Shown: positions 32,923-43,526, counted from the stretch's first letter. The stretch: DNA of 64,000 nt from a virus (IMGVR_UViG_3300032177_000010:1-64000), one strand, 5' to 3'. The notes: generated by a model not told the origin, from the letters alone. Program-made: numbers and translations.

Positions 32923-32933
32923 ATACTCACCCC

Positions 32934-35900
32934 CTAATAATTTCGGTCGCTAAGTACGAGTAACAGACCTCGATCTGAAACTCTTAAATTAAATTCTATT
33001 ATATCATCTGTTATATCTGGCTCTATTAATGTGTCATCAATTATTTCTTCTATTGAATCTCTATCGCTTAGTACCAGCCCTAGAGAGTGATCGCTTATTA
33101 TTAATGTCTTTAGGGTATGTAGGAAGATTGTAAATACTTGAGCCTGTCCATATCCAGCAGACTTTAGGATTAATGCTTCTGCCTGTGCCTGACTACTATA
33201 AGTAGCTAGGATAATTGTAGTAGCTTGTGCATAAACTTGATTACCAGCAGTTGTAATTAATACTTCTGCTTGCGCGAATTGCTGTAGACCCGAAAGAATA
33301 ATATTTGCTTCGGCCTGTGCATATACACTAACCGTTGTCTTGATCCAACCTTGGGCAGTAGCGTACTGTTGATTTACATATAGTCCTAGAATTTGTGCTT
33401 GTGATTGAGCATAACTATTATAAGTTTGCTTTATTAATACAAGTGCGTTTGCAAATCCTTGACCAACTATGTAGATTTGTGCAATCGATTGTGCAGATAC
33501 TAGATAACTGTGTAATATCTGTGCAAGAGACTGTGCATATACCTGATAAGTTGTCTTGATAGATGTTTGTGCTTGTGCTACTGGTAAATATACTTGCTTT
33601 ACTTGGGCCTGTGCTTGACCGTAAACTCTGGTACTTACCTTAATAAGTGCTTGTGCTTGTCCTATTTGAGTGCTTGTAATCTTAATCTGCGCCCAAACCT
33701 GAGCATAAGATTGTACGTTATAAGCAAGAATTCTTGTTTGTGCTTGCGCTAATTGTAAGGCTGATCCTGCCATCCATACAGTAGCCTGAGCATACTGTTT
33801 AATAGCGTAAACATTTAATTTAACTTGCGCTTGAGCCGAGACTATATATACTTGCTTAATAGAAGTCGTTGCGTGTGCAGTAACGGTACTAGTTTGTAGG
33901 GTTGCTGTCATTGCAAGACCGTAAACTTGGTTAGTAGTTCTAATTATTGTTTGTGCTTGAGCAGATACGGCACTTATTGACTTGATACCTGTCTTAGCCT
34001 GAGCAACCGCTTGATACGAAGTAAGAATGCGTGTTATTGCCTGTGCATGTACAACTTGTGTAGTCTTAACTATAACTGCCGCTTGCCCATAAGTCTGAAT
34101 GCCAAAGGCGTTGATCTTTGCTTGGGCCTGTGCGAATACAACAGAGCTACCAGCTATCCAAGTAGCGGCTTGAGCATACTGATTACTTACAGCTTTGATC
34201 TGTGTCTGTGCTTGAGCGTATACTTTTATACCAGATATAATATAAGCACTTGCTTGAGCGTATACCTGTAATCCAGATAGTATAATATATGCATTTCCTT
34301 GCGCCCATACAAGGTAGGTAGTTTTAATGTTCGCCTGTGCCTGAGCAGCAACTACATAGGATTGCTCGATAGTTGCTTGAACCTGTGCTACTGATAGGTA
34401 GCTTTGCTTTACTTGCGACTGAGCGGTAGCATATACTCGATATGTCTGCTTAATCTGTGCTTGCCCTTGGGCATATGCGTTAACCTTGAATGCATAAATT
34501 CTAGTCTGTGCCTGAGCAAATACTACGAATGACCCGGCTATCCAAACTGAAGCCTGTCCATAGACCCGTACACCAAATGCAATAAATCTTGCTTGTGCCT
34601 GAGCATATACTTGATAGGTCTGCCTAATCTGTACCTGAGCCTGTGAAACTGCTTGATAAGAATTAAGAATACGCGTTATTGACTGTGCGTGTACTAAGTA
34701 TGTAGTCTTAATTATAGCTGCGGCTTGTCCATATTGCCGTGTACCAAAGGCATTGATCTTCGCTTGTGCTTGTCCTGAAGGTACAAATGATCCTTCGATC
34801 CATACACTTGCCTGAGCATACTGCTGAGTACCGAAAGCATTAATCTTTGCTTGTGTCTGTCCATATACCAGATACGTTTGCTTGATTTGTGCTTGTGACT
34901 GAGCATAGGAATTAATACCGACTATCTTGATATAGGCGTTGGCTTGAGCATATGCATTATAAGTGGTCTTAATAGCGGCTAACGCTTGTCCGTATACTTT
35001 TAATGCAGAGAGTATTATCTTAGTATTAGCCTGAGCGTATGCTTGATATGTTTGCTTTATCTGTGATTGTGCTTGTGCGAATATTTGTTGCCCCGAAAGT
35101 ATAATCTTTCCTTGTGCCTGAGCATAGCCCTGCTCTGTTCGTCTGATCTGTGCTTGTGCTTGTCCATACTGTCTTACTGTCTGTATTGGTACAAAGATAA
35201 ATGCTTGTGCTTGAGCATATTGTCTAACTTTCTTTGATCCAGAACCAGAAGGTACTTGGAACTCTACCCAAGATACTAATGCTTTACCATTCTGTGCTTC
35301 AAACTCTATAGCAAGTGCAGAATAATCTGTAATCGCAGCAATTTGAAGTGAAGTTAATTCATATATATAGGTCTGGAAGGAAGTAGATATATCAGGATTA
35401 TATTCGAAAATAAGAGTAGTATCTTGGTATAGGTGAATTGTAAAGGCACCATTATCACTACCGGCTGTTCGTGCAGCCCTGAATCGTAAGATATGGTCTA
35501 TAGGCCAATCGGGTGCGATAAGACTACTTAATTGAACCCTTGCCATACTTGATCCAGCAACTACTAGCGGTGAAACTATATAATCGTTATCATCTGCTAC
35601 TACTTCATCTATATAACTATATAGGTTATCTATTCTTCCTACTTGCCCCAAAGCCTGTGCGTATCCAGCTTTTAATAGGCTTTCAATATATACCTGAGCC
35701 TGTGCATATTGGCTACTAGAAGTCTTTATAGTTGCTTGTGCTTGCGCGAAAGTTGGTCCTTGTACGGCTGTACCAGAAATTGCTAAGAAGTCATCTACTT
35801 CACCATCGTTACCAAGAGTTCTAAATATAATTCCTACTGGGGTAGGTACTGCACTTTGATTCTCTGCACGATTATCACTAGTATCGATATCCCAAGTATC

Positions 35901-38123
35901 CGGCTCTAATCCTGATGTTTCCCAAGCCTTAACCTTTATGTAGGTTGGACTAGATCCTTGTACATTAACTCTTAGCCTTATTTCAGTATCGAGAGTCCAA
36001 ATACCTGATTTATCTATATTACCTGTACCTACATCCATGTGAGAAGCAGAAGTATTACTATACCATAAACTTATCTTCTGCCTTGGTGTTCCAAAGTCAT
36101 CGTGATTTCTAGCCACTGCTGCATAATAGATAGCTGGATTACTTCCAAGTATCCTAAGTATAACTCCTGAGCGCTCTGATCCGGCTTTTATAGTAAGATA
36201 TATATCCCCATCCGAAAAGTTGGTAGAAGGAAGATAGTAATATGCATTATCTTGGTTAATAGTTTTAACTGTGTCTGTAGATCGATCTATATTAACGGAA
36301 TATTCATCATGATGTATAGACCACGTTCCGCCAATCTCTGCTGTATGTGTATTTAGATTAACAAGTCCTGTACCAGATTCAGTAAAGGAATCCTGTGCAA
36401 CTACTGTTGCCCCGCCACCAAATGGATAGGTTTGTTTTATCCAAACAGAGGCTTGAGCATATGCTAGAGGATAGATTTCAATCCAAGTCTGTACCTGTGC
36501 AGTAACCATACTAATTTGTAGGGTTGCTGTCATCGCTTGACCATAAGATAGGTACGTAGCATTGATATGCGCCTGAGATTGGGCATAAGAAGTTATACCA
36601 GTTACTTTAATCCAAGCATTACCTTGTGCATAGACTTGTTCTGTTCTCTTTATATGGGTATTACCTTGCGCCCATGCTTGATAGGCTTGCTTAATTGTTG
36701 TTTGAGTTTGACCATAAATTAATTCTGTGTGTTTAATCCAAGACTGTGCTTGAGCATAATCTTGTTCTGTTCTTACGATGGCTGCTTGACCCTGAGCATA
36801 GACACTATAGGTTGTAACAGGTGGTGCTATTTCTACCTGTGCTTGTCCAAACTCTCTTTCTGTAGTTTTAATACCTACTTCCGCTTGCGCCCAAACTTGG
36901 TTATCAGTATGCTTAATATGGGTTTGTGCCTGAGCAAAAACTTTATCAAAACTATGGCTTACTACAGAGAAAGCAACTAATCCATTATCTTCTACTCTAC
37001 CTGTTGTTCCTGCTACTTGTCTCCAATCCCAGTTAATAGCCCTTGCTGCGCCCGAGTCTAATTGGTGCAACTTGAATATTGAGAACGCTGTCTCATCTGT
37101 TATATCCCATTGATCTATACTTGGGGCGGTAGAAGCAAAGGCAGGATCGCTTACTAGTCCCCCACCATCAGGATTAACTTGAAGTCTAGCTTCCCAGTCT
37201 GTTGTTATTTCGTTAACATCTTGGTTAGAGAATGCAAGATAAACCCAATCACCAGTAACGGCAGGAGTTGGGGAAACAGTTGCAACATTTGTATAGGTTG
37301 GTGTAGTTGCCGGATCGATTTCACCAGCAGCGAATACATAAGAAACTTGGGTAAATAGTTTAGTAAGATTAAGTGCCAACGTTCTAGCAGAGAACATAGT
37401 AGCGTCAGCAGTCGTTGCCTGTGCTGGACGTACAGCAATTGTTCTAGCTGCGTTTGTAGGTACGCCTACCCAATACTGGTTAGCACCTAATTGATCGGCA
37501 GTATCCTCGCCCTCTTGTGAAGTTCTATTTAATACTCCTGCTACTGAGTCGTATAGTTCAAAGCTGATCTGAGTTGTAAGCGTTGTATTAACACCATGAA
37601 TCAAGTTGGAAGCGTATAGCCAAACGTCTGTGCCATTTGGAGTGAACGATGCAGAGGTTGCTTTAGCAGTTGGTGTTGTTGTGTAGGTATAATCAACGGT
37701 ATCTTGAGTCCAGATATAATCTGTGCCACTAGTCCAATCGGTTATATCAATTGCAATAATCTGAGATAATCTGTTGGTAATCGTTGACCCAGTAGTATTA
37801 CTACTGATCTGAATCTTAACTAGGTCAGGAGTAGCCGGTTGAGCATAGGTATACATCCACGATACTTCGTGTTCCTGTGTAGTCAGCGTACCTTCATACT
37901 GTAATGTAGCGTCGGTAAATGCTGTAGGAGTTGTACCGTAAACTAACCTTGCCCGTGTATAGTTAGTAGAGTTATCGTGAATAGATACTTGATTAGCAAG
38001 AATAAGATAGGTTCTGCCCCCGGTGAAACTTCCGGCAGCAATAGTTGCAAGGTCTACCCATGCTGTAGTAGCAGCAGTTGTTCCAGCAACGGTTTCATTG
38101 TATAGGACTTGTATATCAGCCAT
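32934..38123 (-). CDS. Giant Y-A-Q-A-Q tandem-repeat protein with lectin-like inserts
   Basis: 1,729 residues from the ATG at 38123, which overlaps the TAA of the upstream giant gene (TAATG). Residues ~1-400 form an N-terminal head (M-A-D-I-Q-V-L-Y-N-E-T-V-A-G) rich in Thr. From ~400 to ~1690 the chain is mostly tandem 14-15-residue repeats of the type Y-A-Q-A-Q-A-x-I-K-x-T-Y-x-V. Two non-repeat domains interrupt them: a jelly-roll beginning V-V-A-Q-D-S-F-T-E-S-G and a second around the Y-S-Y-I-D-E segment. The last ~40 residues are acidic. A long fibrous virion surface protein or adhesin is the most natural reading. The repeat family is not one I can name. Confidence 0.8.
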   Translation of the reverse strand: MADIQVLYNETVAGTTAATTAWVDLATIAAGSFTGGRTYLILANQVSIHDNSTNYTRARLVYGTTPTAFTDATLQYEGTLTTQEHEVSWMYTYAQPATPDLVKIQISSNTTGSTITNRLSQIIAIDITDWTSGTDYIWTQDTVDYTYTTTPTAKATSASFTPNGTDVWLYASNLIHGVNTTLTTQISFELYDSVAGVLNRTSQEGEDTADQLGANQYWVGVPTNAARTIAVRPAQATTADATMFSARTLALNLTKLFTQVSYVFAAGEIDPATTPTYTNVATVSPTPAVTGDWVYLAFSNQDVNEITTDWEARLQVNPDGGGLVSDPAFASTAPSIDQWDITDETAFSIFKLHQLDSGAARAINWDWRQVAGTTGRVEDNGLVAFSVVSHSFDKVFAQAQTHIKHTDNQVWAQAEVGIKTTEREFGQAQVEIAPPVTTYSVYAQGQAAIVRTEQDYAQAQSWIKHTELIYGQTQTTIKQAYQAWAQGNTHIKRTEQVYAQGNAWIKVTGITSYAQSQAHINATYLSYGQAMTATLQISMVTAQVQTWIEIYPLAYAQASVWIKQTYPFGGGATVVAQDSFTESGTGLVNLNTHTAEIGGTWSIHHDEYSVNIDRSTDTVKTINQDNAYYYLPSTNFSDGDIYLTIKAGSERSGVILRILGSNPAIYYAAVARNHDDFGTPRQKISLWYSNTSASHMDVGTGNIDKSGIWTLDTEIRLRVNVQGSSPTYIKVKAWETSGLEPDTWDIDTSDNRAENQSAVPTPVGIIFRTLGNDGEVDDFLAISGTAVQGPTFAQAQATIKTSSSQYAQAQVYIESLLKAGYAQALGQVGRIDNLYSYIDEVVADDNDYIVSPLVVAGSSMARVQLSSLIAPDWPIDHILRFRAARTAGSDNGAFTIHLYQDTTLIFEYNPDISTSFQTYIYELTSLQIAAITDYSALAIEFEAQNGKALVSWVEFQVPSGSGSKKVRQYAQAQAFIFVPIQTVRQYGQAQAQIRRTEQGYAQAQGKIILSGQQIFAQAQSQIKQTYQAYAQANTKIILSALKVYGQALAAIKTTYNAYAQANAYIKIVGINSYAQSQAQIKQTYLVYGQTQAKINAFGTQQYAQASVWIEGSFVPSGQAQAKINAFGTRQYGQAAAIIKTTYLVHAQSITRILNSYQAVSQAQVQIRQTYQVYAQAQARFIAFGVRVYGQASVWIAGSFVVFAQAQTRIYAFKVNAYAQGQAQIKQTYRVYATAQSQVKQSYLSVAQVQATIEQSYVVAAQAQANIKTTYLVWAQGNAYIILSGLQVYAQASAYIISGIKVYAQAQTQIKAVSNQYAQAATWIAGSSVVFAQAQAKINAFGIQTYGQAAVIVKTTQVVHAQAITRILTSYQAVAQAKTGIKSISAVSAQAQTIIRTTNQVYGLAMTATLQTSTVTAHATTSIKQVYIVSAQAQVKLNVYAIKQYAQATVWMAGSALQLAQAQTRILAYNVQSYAQVWAQIKITSTQIGQAQALIKVSTRVYGQAQAQVKQVYLPVAQAQTSIKTTYQVYAQSLAQILHSYLVSAQSIAQIYIVGQGFANALVLIKQTYNSYAQSQAQILGLYVNQQYATAQGWIKTTVSVYAQAEANIILSGLQQFAQAEVLITTAGNQVYAQATTIILATYSSQAQAEALILKSAGYGQAQVFTIFLHTLKTLIISDHSLGLVLSDRDSIEEIIDDTLIEPDITDDIIEFNLRVSDRGLLLVLSDRNY

Positions 38124-41100
38124 TAGTCTCTCACCGTCCCGACCCAATTACCATCGTTGCTTATATCTGCTATTGGTCTAGCTATTTGTGGTATATAAAT
38201 CCATACTTCTGCTTGTGAGTAACCTTGACCTATAGCTCTTATTGTTGCGCCCGCTTGTGCGTATGCTTCTATATCCCTGACAGCAATGTAAGATTGCGCC
38301 TGAGCATAGCCACGATATGACGCTAGGATTACTCCCTGCGCTTGTGCATAAACTAAGTAAGTAGTTTTAATCTGTGTTTGTGCTTGCGCGAATGTTACAT
38401 TACCAGTAACTTTGACATAAGTATTTGCTTGTGCAAATACTTGATAGGTTGCTTTGATCTGCGTCTGTGTTTGGGCATAAACAGACAAACCGATCATAAT
38501 AATACGAGCGTTTGCTTGGGCATAAACTACATAAGAAGTCTTAACCTGAGTCTGCGCTTGTCCGTATACCTGTAAAGCCGAAAGTATTATCTTGGATTGT
38601 GCTTGCGCATAAGCCTGATAAGTAGTTTTAATTTGTGCTTGAGATTGTCCGTATACCTGATAGGCAGACTTAATCTGCGCTTGGCTTTGGGCGCAAGAAA
38701 GATACGTTGACTTAATTTGCGTTTGGGCCTGTGCAAACGTTGCATATGATGCCTTAACCCAAACCTGTGATTGTCCATACGCTTTAACAGCAAACGCATT
38801 TAATTTCGCTTGTGATTGAGCAAATTGTGTAAATGCTCCTTCCAGCCATACCATTGCTTGCGCATAGGTTTGAATATTAAATGCGTTTAGTTTAGCTTGT
38901 GCCTGACCGTATACTTGGTAAGTAGTTTTAATTCTAACTTGTGCTTGGCCGTATACTTGCAATCCTGATAAGCGTATATAAGCATTTGCTTGCGCCCAGC
39001 CTGTATAAGTTTGCTTGATCTGCGCTTGAGACTGAGCATATACTTGTAATCCAGTAGTCTTAATGTAGGTATTCGCTTGAGCATTGACTAGATAAGTAGT
39101 TTTGATTTGCGCCAAGGATTGAGCGTAAACCCTATAGATTTGCTTTATCTGAGTCTGTGCTTGCCCATAAGATTGATAAGAAGTTTTAATCCATACTTGA
39201 GCCTGTGCATATTGTGAGAATGAGCCTTCTAACCAAACAGATGCTTGAGCATATTGTTGTATATTAAACGCATTAATCTTTGCTTGCGCTTGACCATATA
39301 TTTGATAAGTCTGTATAATTTTACTTTGTGCCTGAGCGTATACAAGGGTAGTTACCTTGATAGTTACCTGAGATTGAGCATAACTTCGATATACTTGCTT
39401 AACCTGAGATTGTGCTTGAGCATAGCCATTAATACCTACTATCTTAATATAGGAATTAGCTTGTCCATATATTCTATAGGTGGTCTTAATGTCTGCTTGC
39501 GCTTGTCCATATGCTTGAAGGTTAGATAGAACTATCTTGGCGCTCGCTTGCGCCCAAACTTGGTAAGATTGCTCTACCCATGTTTGCGCTTGCCCATAGC
39601 CTTGATAAATAGATTTAATTCTTGCTAGTGCCTGAGCGTAGACTATAATACCAGAAAGGATTATCTTGACATTAGTTTGCCCGTATGCCTGATACGTCTG
39701 TTTAATATTTGCTAGCGCCTGTGCATAGCCCCTATATGTTTGCTCGATCCAAGTAGCTACCTGTGCGTAGCCTTGATATGATTGTTCGACCCAAGTTTGT
39801 GCTTGAGCATATACTTGATATACAGCCTTAACTCGTCCTTGGGCTTGAGCATAAGCAAGAAGTCCTGATAGAATAATCTTCGATTGTGCCTGTGCATATA
39901 CCTGATATGCAGTCTTTATTTGAACTTGTGCCTGTCCATATACCCGTAGATTTGATAGTATTATCTTAGCAGTTGCTTGGGCATAAGCTAGATAAATCTG
40001 CTCTATCTGTGCTTGGCTCTGCGCATAGACTCTATATGTAGTCTTGATCTGGCCCTGCGTTTGGGCATAAGAAAGCGTTGTTGCTTTAACCTGAGTTTGG
40101 GCTTGCGCGTATACTCTTACAGTTACTATGATAGGTATAGATACTTGTGTCTGAGCCTGAGCGAATGTTGGACCTTGGACTCCACTACCAATTTCGGTAA
40201 CTAGATAATCGTCAGCACTATAGTCTGCCGATGTGTCTAGACGACCCCAAATACCAAAGGCTCCTGCCGCTATCTGATTTCCTGCTGTGTTATCTGTAGT
40301 ATTGATAGCCCATGTTTCCGGCTCCGCGCCAGATTGATCCCAATACCTAACCTTAAGAGAGGTCGAACTAACCCCGCTAACAGATATGCGAACTCGTGTA
40401 TCTGTTCCAGCAAGGGGATCAATATTATAAGACGCGAGAACAGTAAGTACCCCAGCCGTCCTTCGATATAAAGTGGAGTCCACTTCGGCGCGGTAGCCAA
40501 AATCTAAACAATAAAAGTTATTTCCGCCTGTACCTCTAAGCCAAAGACCACCGTACCCGTTAGCAGTTATGTCCCATGTCAAGAGATGATCGGTATCTCC
40601 GTCCGTCCCCGTACCTACCCTGTAGTAAGAGCGTCCAGCACCGGAAGCACTATTTCTTAGATGACCACTCAGACTTCTAAGAACTGTTCCCGATGAATCG
40701 TTATAATAGACAGAATAATTACCACCAATATCTGCCGGATTACCATTAAGATTGGCGTAGTCGGGCGAGAAATCGTCCTGTGCTAAGATTGCGCCCCCGC
40801 CCCCAAACGGATAAGTTTGCTTTATTTGTGCTAGGGATTGTCCATAGGCTGTTATACCAATTGCCTTTATGTAGGCATTACTCTGCGCCCAAACTTGATT
40901 TGTTAGTCTAATATGAGCCAAAGATTGTGCATAAGATTGTTTAGTAGTAATAATCTTAGCCTGCGCTTGGGCATAACTTCGATACGTTGTCTTTATCTGG
41001 CTTTGTGCTTGTGCCGAAGGGGTACTATACCATTTTGATAATAGAAGATTATCAAGAGTAGCAATAAGAGTTGCAGTACCCGAGGTAAACAGGAAGCTAG

Positions 41101-43018
41101 CATGGCCGGGGACATAAGCTATGCTATTTATCCTAGTTACACTAGCATTATATTTAGTATTAGGAGTAGATAAATTCCAAACAGTTACGTTAGAAACTAT
41201 ATCATTTCCACTACGACTTACATAAGACTCGTAAGCCCAAGTTTGTCCTGCACTATAGGTTGCCCCTAAACTAGCTGTTGTATTAAAGGTTCTATGATAG
41301 GAACGTATACTTAAATTTCCATTTTCATCTATTATTAATCCGGTTCCTTCTTGGGACCAGCCAGAAGATATGGCGCCAATATAAGATGATCCTCTACCAG
41401 ACTGAAGCGCTATATAGAGGCTATCCGCCGCATTAGGTAGGACATTTAAACTGAACTCGTAATATATCTTCCACTGTTGAGGAAGTACTAAATTACCTAG
41501 AGATATTCTTTCTCCATAGTTAGCGACTTGCGCGCTAGACCCGTTTGTAGAGAAAACTCCTACGGCTGAATCACTCATAGTCCAGCCGCCAGCATTATCG
41601 GATGTTCCCCAACCATCTGCTACCGTTCTAGTAAAACTATCATATACAGAACTATATTGGGGGGTAGAATATATTAATGCTGCTGCTAGTCCATATGATT
41701 GAACATTAATCGCTTTTATCTTAGTATTAGATTGTGCATAAGACTTATATGTAGTAACAGCACCAGCAGCTATAGTTGCTTGTGCTTGAGCATAAGACTT
41801 ATTTGCTAGGACTTTTATTTGGGCCAAAGATTGTCCGTATGCTTGAACAGCAATTCCTTTTATCTTAGCATTTGATTGGGCATAACCACTATTAGTTCTT
41901 GCAGGAGTCCACGCGACGTAGATCCCCATGAAGCAGACGGACGCCACGCGGGATGCTGTCTCGGGGCGCGTCACGCGCATATACGGCTGATAGTCGTATG
42001 CCCCAGCGGGGACAGGAGAGGCGATCGCATCACGCCGCTCGTTCCAGTAGTCCGTCCCGGTCGAGTAGGTGCCGAGCGCGCCGCTGCCGTGCCCGGTGGA
42101 CACGTCGATGCTTAACTCGCCCACCGTGAGGGCCTCGGTGCTGTAATACGACCCGTAGGACAGAAGCTTCGCCCCGGTGGCGCTGTCCTCGCCCCACACG
42201 ACGACGGATCGGGCCGCAATGGTGGTATCCGCCTCGTTGATGCCCGCATCCGCCCATGTGGTCATGTAGGCTTCGTACTTGTCGGTCGCGCCACCCGCGC
42301 CGCCCGCGTGCTCGATCTGCGTCGTGTCGCTCTCGGTGGCCGACCCTACCGGCGGGCAGTTGTTGACCGCGTCGTACAGGTTCGTCGTACCGCCGCTACC
42401 GCCGGTCCAGAGGGTGTCCCGGTACTTGTCGCTGATCGGCAGGAGCAGGGCTACTTTGGAGGGGGCGAGGGAGGTGGTGAACTCAGCGATGATCACATCG
42501 TCGATGTAGATATCCATGGCGGATGACTCTGTGCCAGAAGCACCGAGTAACACGGTCCCCGCACTTTGCCCTTGCAGACCCACCGCTCCATTTGCCGTGG
42601 CAACGCCGTCCACCTCGATGACGTTGTCATAATAGATTGGGGCGCCCCCGAGAATGAACGACACCCAATACCACTGGCCGGTGTTTAGAGCGGCACTTGT
42701 TGTCGCTGCCAGCGTGGTCCGATCGTAAATCTGTAGCGTGCCGGTCGATGTCAGTCGAAGGTTGTTCGCGGCCACACTCCCACCGATAATCCGAGTCAAA
42801 GAGGGGAGCGTGGCTATATACAACCCGAAACCGGCCCAGTACGGCGCACTGGGTACGGAGAACGAGAAATATCCGCTCGCAGCCGACGCCGGATTGCAGC
42901 GGATCGAGCGCGTGCCTGTCCGGGCCTGAGTCGTGGAATACGCAGCCGTACCCGTCAGCGTGATGTTGTCTACCTTCTCGGCGGCAGACTCAAATCCAGT
43001 TAAGAATATTACAGCCAT
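38123..43018 (-). CDS. Giant Y-A-Q-A-Q tandem-repeat protein with GC-rich N-terminal lectin domain
   Basis: 1,631 residues. Residues 1-~372 form a LamG-like domain (F-L-T-G-F-E-S-A-A-E at the start, W-Y-W-V-S-F near 115, D-I-Y-I-D-D-V-I near 168) followed by a conserved linker, and are encoded by DNA far richer in G+C than the rest. Then come a few repeats, a second jelly roll (~455-650, S-F-T-R-T-V-A-D-G-W), a third (~745-945), and about 600 residues of near-continuous 14-15-residue Y-A-Q-A-Q repeats. The downstream gene is a paralogue and overlaps the stop codon. Most likely a tail fibre or capsid fibre whose receptor-binding head has been exchanged. Confidence 0.8.
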   Translation of the reverse strand: MAVIFLTGFESAAEKVDNITLTGTAAYSTTQARTGTRSIRCNPASAASGYFSFSVPSAPYWAGFGLYIATLPSLTRIIGGSVAANNLRLTSTGTLQIYDRTTLAATTSAALNTGQWYWVSFILGGAPIYYDNVIEVDGVATANGAVGLQGQSAGTVLLGASGTESSAMDIYIDDVIIAEFTTSLAPSKVALLLPISDKYRDTLWTGGSGGTTNLYDAVNNCPPVGSATESDTTQIEHAGGAGGATDKYEAYMTTWADAGINEADTTIAARSVVVWGEDSATGAKLLSYGSYYSTEALTVGELSIDVSTGHGSGALGTYSTGTDYWNERRDAIASPVPAGAYDYQPYMRVTRPETASRVASVCFMGIYVAWTPARTNSGYAQSNAKIKGIAVQAYGQSLAQIKVLANKSYAQAQATIAAGAVTTYKSYAQSNTKIKAINVQSYGLAAALIYSTPQYSSVYDSFTRTVADGWGTSDNAGGWTMSDSAVGVFSTNGSSAQVANYGERISLGNLVLPQQWKIYYEFSLNVLPNAADSLYIALQSGRGSSYIGAISSGWSQEGTGLIIDENGNLSIRSYHRTFNTTASLGATYSAGQTWAYESYVSRSGNDIVSNVTVWNLSTPNTKYNASVTRINSIAYVPGHASFLFTSGTATLIATLDNLLLSKWYSTPSAQAQSQIKTTYRSYAQAQAKIITTKQSYAQSLAHIRLTNQVWAQSNAYIKAIGITAYGQSLAQIKQTYPFGGGGAILAQDDFSPDYANLNGNPADIGGNYSVYYNDSSGTVLRSLSGHLRNSASGAGRSYYRVGTGTDGDTDHLLTWDITANGYGGLWLRGTGGNNFYCLDFGYRAEVDSTLYRRTAGVLTVLASYNIDPLAGTDTRVRISVSGVSSTSLKVRYWDQSGAEPETWAINTTDNTAGNQIAAGAFGIWGRLDTSADYSADDYLVTEIGSGVQGPTFAQAQTQVSIPIIVTVRVYAQAQTQVKATTLSYAQTQGQIKTTYRVYAQSQAQIEQIYLAYAQATAKIILSNLRVYGQAQVQIKTAYQVYAQAQSKIILSGLLAYAQAQGRVKAVYQVYAQAQTWVEQSYQGYAQVATWIEQTYRGYAQALANIKQTYQAYGQTNVKIILSGIIVYAQALARIKSIYQGYGQAQTWVEQSYQVWAQASAKIVLSNLQAYGQAQADIKTTYRIYGQANSYIKIVGINGYAQAQSQVKQVYRSYAQSQVTIKVTTLVYAQAQSKIIQTYQIYGQAQAKINAFNIQQYAQASVWLEGSFSQYAQAQVWIKTSYQSYGQAQTQIKQIYRVYAQSLAQIKTTYLVNAQANTYIKTTGLQVYAQSQAQIKQTYTGWAQANAYIRLSGLQVYGQAQVRIKTTYQVYGQAQAKLNAFNIQTYAQAMVWLEGAFTQFAQSQAKLNAFAVKAYGQSQVWVKASYATFAQAQTQIKSTYLSCAQSQAQIKSAYQVYGQSQAQIKTTYQAYAQAQSKIILSALQVYGQAQTQVKTSYVVYAQANARIIMIGLSVYAQTQTQIKATYQVFAQANTYVKVTGNVTFAQAQTQIKTTYLVYAQAQGVILASYRGYAQAQSYIAVRDIEAYAQAGATIRAIGQGYSQAEVWIYIPQIARPIADISNDGNWVGTVRD
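41895..42990. other. GC-rich segment inside the giant repeat gene
   Basis: By hand count, bases 42001-42060 are 42 of 60 G+C, while 41701-41760 just outside are 17 of 60. The change occurs within about 20-30 bases at each end (near 41895 and 42990), and the reading frame is kept. The segment encodes residues ~10-372. This is the mark of a recent in-frame recombination with a GC-rich genome. Confidence 0.8.
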
Positions 43019-43053
43019 TTATCTTTCACCCCCAAATCTTTGGACGTAAAAGA

Positions 43054-43097
43054 CAAAAAAATAACCGAAGCAGAGATTTTAAACTCTACTTCGGTTA
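43054..43097 (-). terminator. Rho-independent terminator upstream of the giant repeat operon
   Basis: Minus-strand hairpin TAACCGAAGTAGAG pairing with CTCTGCTTCGGTTA (one G-T) around a short A/T loop, followed by TTTTTTT. It lies about 80 bases after the stop of the 43177 gene and 36 bases before the start of the giant gene, separating the two transcription units. Confidence 0.9.
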
Positions 43098-43176
43098 CTA
43101 TTCTGTTCAACTAGATCATCCCCTTGTATGGGTAAAAGTATTGAATTACTTCTTCTTTAAATATCCTTATATTATA

Positions 43177-43524
43177 TTATACTATTGGCCAAGGTTCAAT
43201 ACCTGTTTGTGCCATTTCCACGGCCAACTTTTCTAAGTAATGACCGGCCACGGTACCGCTACCAATAAATGCCCCGACTTCTGTACATAGTGTAATAAAT
43301 CCTGCCAGCGTGCAGCCGGGAGCGTCCATTACAAGAATGCGGCAGAGTGGGCAGGATAACTCATCTCCGGGGAATGTACCAACCGGAGCAGTAGCCCAAT
43401 TCTTCATGCCCGCATTCCAATACTTTCGGCCCTCATTCTTTAAGGCTATGGGTAGAGTCGCTGCATTAATGCTGCCCGCAATCTGAGCCGCGTCCTCTGG
43501 TTCAAAGAAAATTGCAAATGTCAT
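43177..43524 (-). CDS. Hypothetical protein with a C-x2-C motif
   Basis: 115 residues. D-E-L-S-C-P-L-C-R-I-L (about 54-64), then D-A-P-G-C and L-C-T-E give four Cys that could bind zinc. The rest is hydrophobic helix and strand (M-T-F-A-I-F-F-E-P-E-D at the start). Last gene before the strong terminator; follows the 43527 gene by two bases. Not recognised. Confidence 0.5.
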   Translation of the reverse strand: MTFAIFFEPEDAAQIAGSINAATLPIALKNEGRKYWNAGMKNWATAPVGTFPGDELSCPLCRILVMDAPGCTLAGFITLCTEVGAFIGSGTVAGHYLEKLAVEMAQTGIEPWPIV

Positions 43525-43526
43525 AT

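Noticed and set aside
32934-43018. CRISPR-like direct repeats (recurring TGTGCTTGAGCATA-type units)
   Set aside because: The units are in frame, 42-45 bases apart and vary at synonymous positions; they encode the Y-A-Q-A-Q protein repeat and have no leader or cas genes.
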